Assembly: GCA_024635465.1 (NCBI GenBank)
Contig: JAGXIS010000017.1
Span: 1 to 8,247, forward strand
Reading direction: 5' to 3'
DNA: 8,247 nt
From: Bacteroidota bacterium
GTDB taxonomy: Bacteria; Bacteroidota; Rhodothermia; Balneolales; Balneolaceae
Shown here: positions 6,207 through 8,247 of the stretch, piece after piece
Layout: every line of letters starts with the position of its first letter
Numbering within the stretch: the stretch's first letter is position 1
Notes under the pieces: model-generated
What the model was told of the DNA's origin: nothing
The model's input: only the letters and a program-made list of their open reading frames with translations
Databases searched by the model: none
Program-made: the position numbers and the translations under genes

Positions 6207-7466
6207 ATGACAGTACAGAAACAAGAAAAACAGAGCAATATTAGAAAAACGACTCTTGAGAGTGGTTTAAAAGTTGTAACTGAAAAAATTGAGAGTGTTA
6301 AAAGCGTATCTGTTGGCATTTGGGTAAAGACAGGAAGTCGAAATGAATCTGAGCAACAAGCCGGAATCACGCATTTTCTGGAGCATATGCTTTTTAAAGG
6401 GACTGAAAAAAGAAGTGCTTTTGATATAGCACAGAGTATGGAGTCGGTCGGTGGATATCTAAATGCCTTCACCTCCACTGAGTATACTTGTTATTATGCC
6501 AGGTGCCTGGACAGTAAAATCGAAAGTGCAGTCGAAGTTCTAAGTGATATGGTAAAGAACTCTCAATTTCCTGAGGAAGAACTTGAAAAAGAGAAAAAAG
6601 TCGTTCTCGAAGAGATGAAGATGTACAAGGATAGTCCGGATGATGTCGTTTTTGAGGAGTTTAGTGGTCAAATCTTTAAGAATCATCCGATCGGCAGACC
6701 CGTTATAGGATTTGAAGAGACAGTGAAATCATTTACCCGGCAGGATCTATTCGATTATATGGCCAATCGATATCAACCGGATAATCTATTGGTCGCGGTT
6801 GCCGGTCATGCCGAACATGATGAACTATTAGATATAGTCCGAGATCAACTGGATTATCATCAAAATGGGAACACTCTTCATATAAAACAACCCCTGATCC
6901 CATATGAAGTTACAAGCCAAACGATTACAAAACCGATTGAGCAAACTCATATGATTATGGGGCGCCGGGCATTGAATTTTGAACATCCGGATAAATATCT
7001 TCTGCTTTTAGCCAATACAGTATTGGGTGGAGGCATGAGTTCCAGACTCCATCAGAATGTGAGAGAGAAGTATGGATATTGCTATAGTATCAGTCCATTT
7101 AATCAGTCTTATGTCGATACCGGTCTGTTTGGGGTCTATACCGGAACAGATATTGACTATGTTGATCATGTGAGAGAATTAATCAATGTTGAATTCTTAC
7201 GAATGAAAAATGAAAAGGTCGGTGAAAAAGAACTCAGTGAAGCAAAAGCTCAACTGAAAGGAAAATTACTGCTCTCGCAAGAGAACACTAGTAATCGCAT
7301 GACTCGTTTGGCAAAAAGTGAAATCTATTTTAATCGATTTGTGACTTTGGATGAGTTGGTGGAAAATATTGATGCGGTGACATCTGAGGAATTACAGAGA
7401 TTCTCCGATGAATTTTTTGATCCGACCCAATTCTCGGAAACACTACTGATTCCCGAATCGAAATAA
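6207..7466 (+). CDS. M16B family zinc metallopeptidase (processing-peptidase-like)
   Basis: A 419-residue protein of the family that includes the mitochondrial processing peptidase beta subunit and bacterial zinc peptidases. The inverted zinc motif is HFLEH (56-60): His56 and His60 bind zinc, Glu59 is the catalytic base, and the third ligand is Glu136 in VVLEEM (132-137), at the spacing seen in processing peptidases. The second, inactive half contains GGGMSSRLHQ (274-283) and VREKYGYCYSI (285-295), the conserved substrate-clamping region. The length is normal for the one-chain form, which works as a dimer. There is no signal peptide or membrane segment, so it is probably cytoplasmic. No clear Shine-Dalgarno precedes the ATG. 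It is transcribed away from the pilus genes and followed after 40 bases by asnS without a visible terminator, so the two are probably co-transcribed. Substrate unknown; no evidence links it to pilin. Confidence 0.94.
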   Translation: MTVQKQEKQSNIRKTTLESGLKVVTEKIESVKSVSVGIWVKTGSRNESEQQAGITHFLEHMLFKGTEKRSAFDIAQSMESVGGYLNAFTSTEYTCYYARCLDSKIESAVEVLSDMVKNSQFPEEELEKEKKVVLEEMKMYKDSPDDVVFEEFSGQIFKNHPIGRPVIGFEETVKSFTRQDLFDYMANRYQPDNLLVAVAGHAEHDELLDIVRDQLDYHQNGNTLHIKQPLIPYEVTSQTITKPIEQTHMIMGRRALNFEHPDKYLLLLANTVLGGGMSSRLHQNVREKYGYCYSISPFNQSYVDTGLFGVYTGTDIDYVDHVRELINVEFLRMKNEKVGEKELSEAKAQLKGKLLLSQENTSNRMTRLAKSEIYFNRFVTLDELVENIDAVTSEELQRFSDEFFDPTQFSETLLIPESK

Positions 7467-7506
7467 TTTTCAACAGAATAAAAGAGAAAGACAGAACACA
7501 TTTAAT

Positions 7507-8247
7507 ATGACTTATATCAACCATCTATCTGATCATCAAGACGAAGTCGTAACCCTTAAAGGTTGGATTTATAATATTAGAAACAGTAAAGCGATTCATT
7601 TTCTCGAAGTACGAGATGGCACAGGTCTCTGCCAGTGTATCGTTTCTGCTGATGAAGTCTCTGAAGAAATATTTGAAGCAGCCGGTTCATTAAAACAGGA
7701 GAGTTCACTGGAAATAAGCGGCAAAGTTGTTAAAGATGATCGGAGTATCGGAGGTTATGAGCTTCACGTTACGGATCTGAAGATTATACAGATAGCGGAA
7801 AACTACCCGATTACGCCTAAAGATCATGGAGTAGAATTTTTAATGGAAAACAGACATTTATGGTTGCGTAGCCAGCGTCAGTGGGCCGCTATGCAAGTCC
7901 GGAATACAATTCAATATGCCATTCATACTTTTTTCCAAAAAGAGGGTTTTGTGCAAATGGATGCCCCTATTTTTACAGGGAATGCAGCAGAGGGAACCAC
8001 AACTCTTTTCGAGACTGATTATTTTGATGAGAAAGCATACCTGACTCAAAGCGGGCAGCTTTACGGAGAGGCCATGGCGATGGCGCATGGAAAGATCTAT
8101 ACATTCGGACCCACCTTCAGGGCTGAAAAAAGTAAAACCCGGCGTCATCTTACAGAATTCTGGATGATTGAGCCTGAAATGGCGTTTTATGATCTGGATA
8201 TGAATATGGCGTTGGCAGAAAAGATGCTTAAATACATCGTCCAAACC
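7507..8247 (+). CDS. asnS: asparaginyl-tRNA synthetase, N-terminal part (cut by right edge)
   Basis: A cytoplasmic class IIb synthetase that charges tRNA-Asn with asparagine using ATP. The frame is open for 247 codons to the last base; the family is usually about 430-470 residues, so roughly the second half is missing. Residues about 15-97 form the OB-fold anticodon-binding domain (LKGWIYNIRNSKAIHFLEVRDG at 17-38). Motif 1 lies around 132-155 (RNTIQYA through MDAPIF). LTQSGQLYGEA (179-189) and GPTFRAEKSK followed by TRRHLTEFWM (201-220) are the ATP- and amino-acid-binding core, motif 2. The RHLxEFWMxEPE pattern is that of AsnRS rather than bacterial AspRS. Motif 3 is beyond the edge. The ATG is the first in frame after the M16 gene, with no clear Shine-Dalgarno. 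Confidence 0.96.
   Translation, partial: MTYINHLSDHQDEVVTLKGWIYNIRNSKAIHFLEVRDGTGLCQCIVSADEVSEEIFEAAGSLKQESSLEISGKVVKDDRSIGGYELHVTDLKIIQIAENYPITPKDHGVEFLMENRHLWLRSQRQWAAMQVRNTIQYAIHTFFQKEGFVQMDAPIFTGNAAEGTTTLFETDYFDEKAYLTQSGQLYGEAMAMAHGKIYTFGPTFRAEKSKTRRHLTEFWMIEPEMAFYDLDMNMALAEKMLKYIVQT

Noticed and set aside
6203..6478. Minus-strand open frame of 91 codons opposite the start of the M16 gene
   Set aside because: Antisense to the zinc-site region of the peptidase; composition and lack of a start signal mark it as a shadow.
7858..8244. Minus-strand open frame of 128 codons at the right end
   Set aside because: It lies wholly inside asnS, whose motifs are unmistakable, and its translation shows no recognisable family features.
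1..8247. CRISPR arrays, insertion sequences, phage genes, tRNA or rRNA genes
   Set aside because: I saw no spaced direct repeats, transposase motifs or tRNA-like cloverleaf sequences on either strand.

Overview
The window looks like a chromosomal segment of a moderately AT-rich Gram-negative bacterium. Most initiation sites lack a clear Shine-Dalgarno sequence, there is a cytoplasmic M16B peptidase next to asnS, and the pilin starts Met-Gly-Gln-Gln-Gln. Together these point tentatively to the Bacteroidota/Balneolota/Chlorobiota side of the tree; this is an impression from gene content, not a demonstrated placement.

The left two thirds (bases 1 to 5699) is a minus-strand type IV pilus or type II-secretion-like assembly locus. 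In transcription order it holds a small, highly acidic pilin-like protein (5699-5259), a strong hairpin terminator, a PilC/GspF-type inner-membrane platform protein (5081-3750), a PilB/GspE-type assembly ATPase (about 3690-1882), a PilT-type ATPase (1882-653) and the first 217 codons of a protein that may be a PilM/GspL-like actin-fold component and runs off the left edge. The last three genes are tightly coupled (TAATG and TGATG overlaps). A pilin, a platform, an extension ATPase, a retraction-type ATPase and a candidate cytoplasmic ring protein are the inner-membrane and cytoplasmic core of a pilus machine. The prepilin peptidase, the PilN/PilO alignment proteins and the PilQ secretin are not in the window; some may lie left of base 1.

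An AT-rich divergent intergenic region of about 507 bp (5700-6206) carries the pilin ribosome-binding site, weak promoter candidates and small palindromes. To its right, on the plus strand, are an M16B zinc peptidase (6207-7466) and, 40 bp on, the N-terminal 247 codons of asparaginyl-tRNA synthetase, cut by the right edge.

The main oddities are in the pilus locus. The PilB-type gene has an in-frame TAA exactly where the family has a leucine, so the annotated GTG start falls inside a conserved domain. The pilin has at most a two-residue leader and no Glu at the usual fifth mature position. The PilT-type ATPase has lost two acidic residues of its Asp box while keeping the Walker B glutamate. 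The PilC-type protein appears to carry two copies of its N-terminal module.
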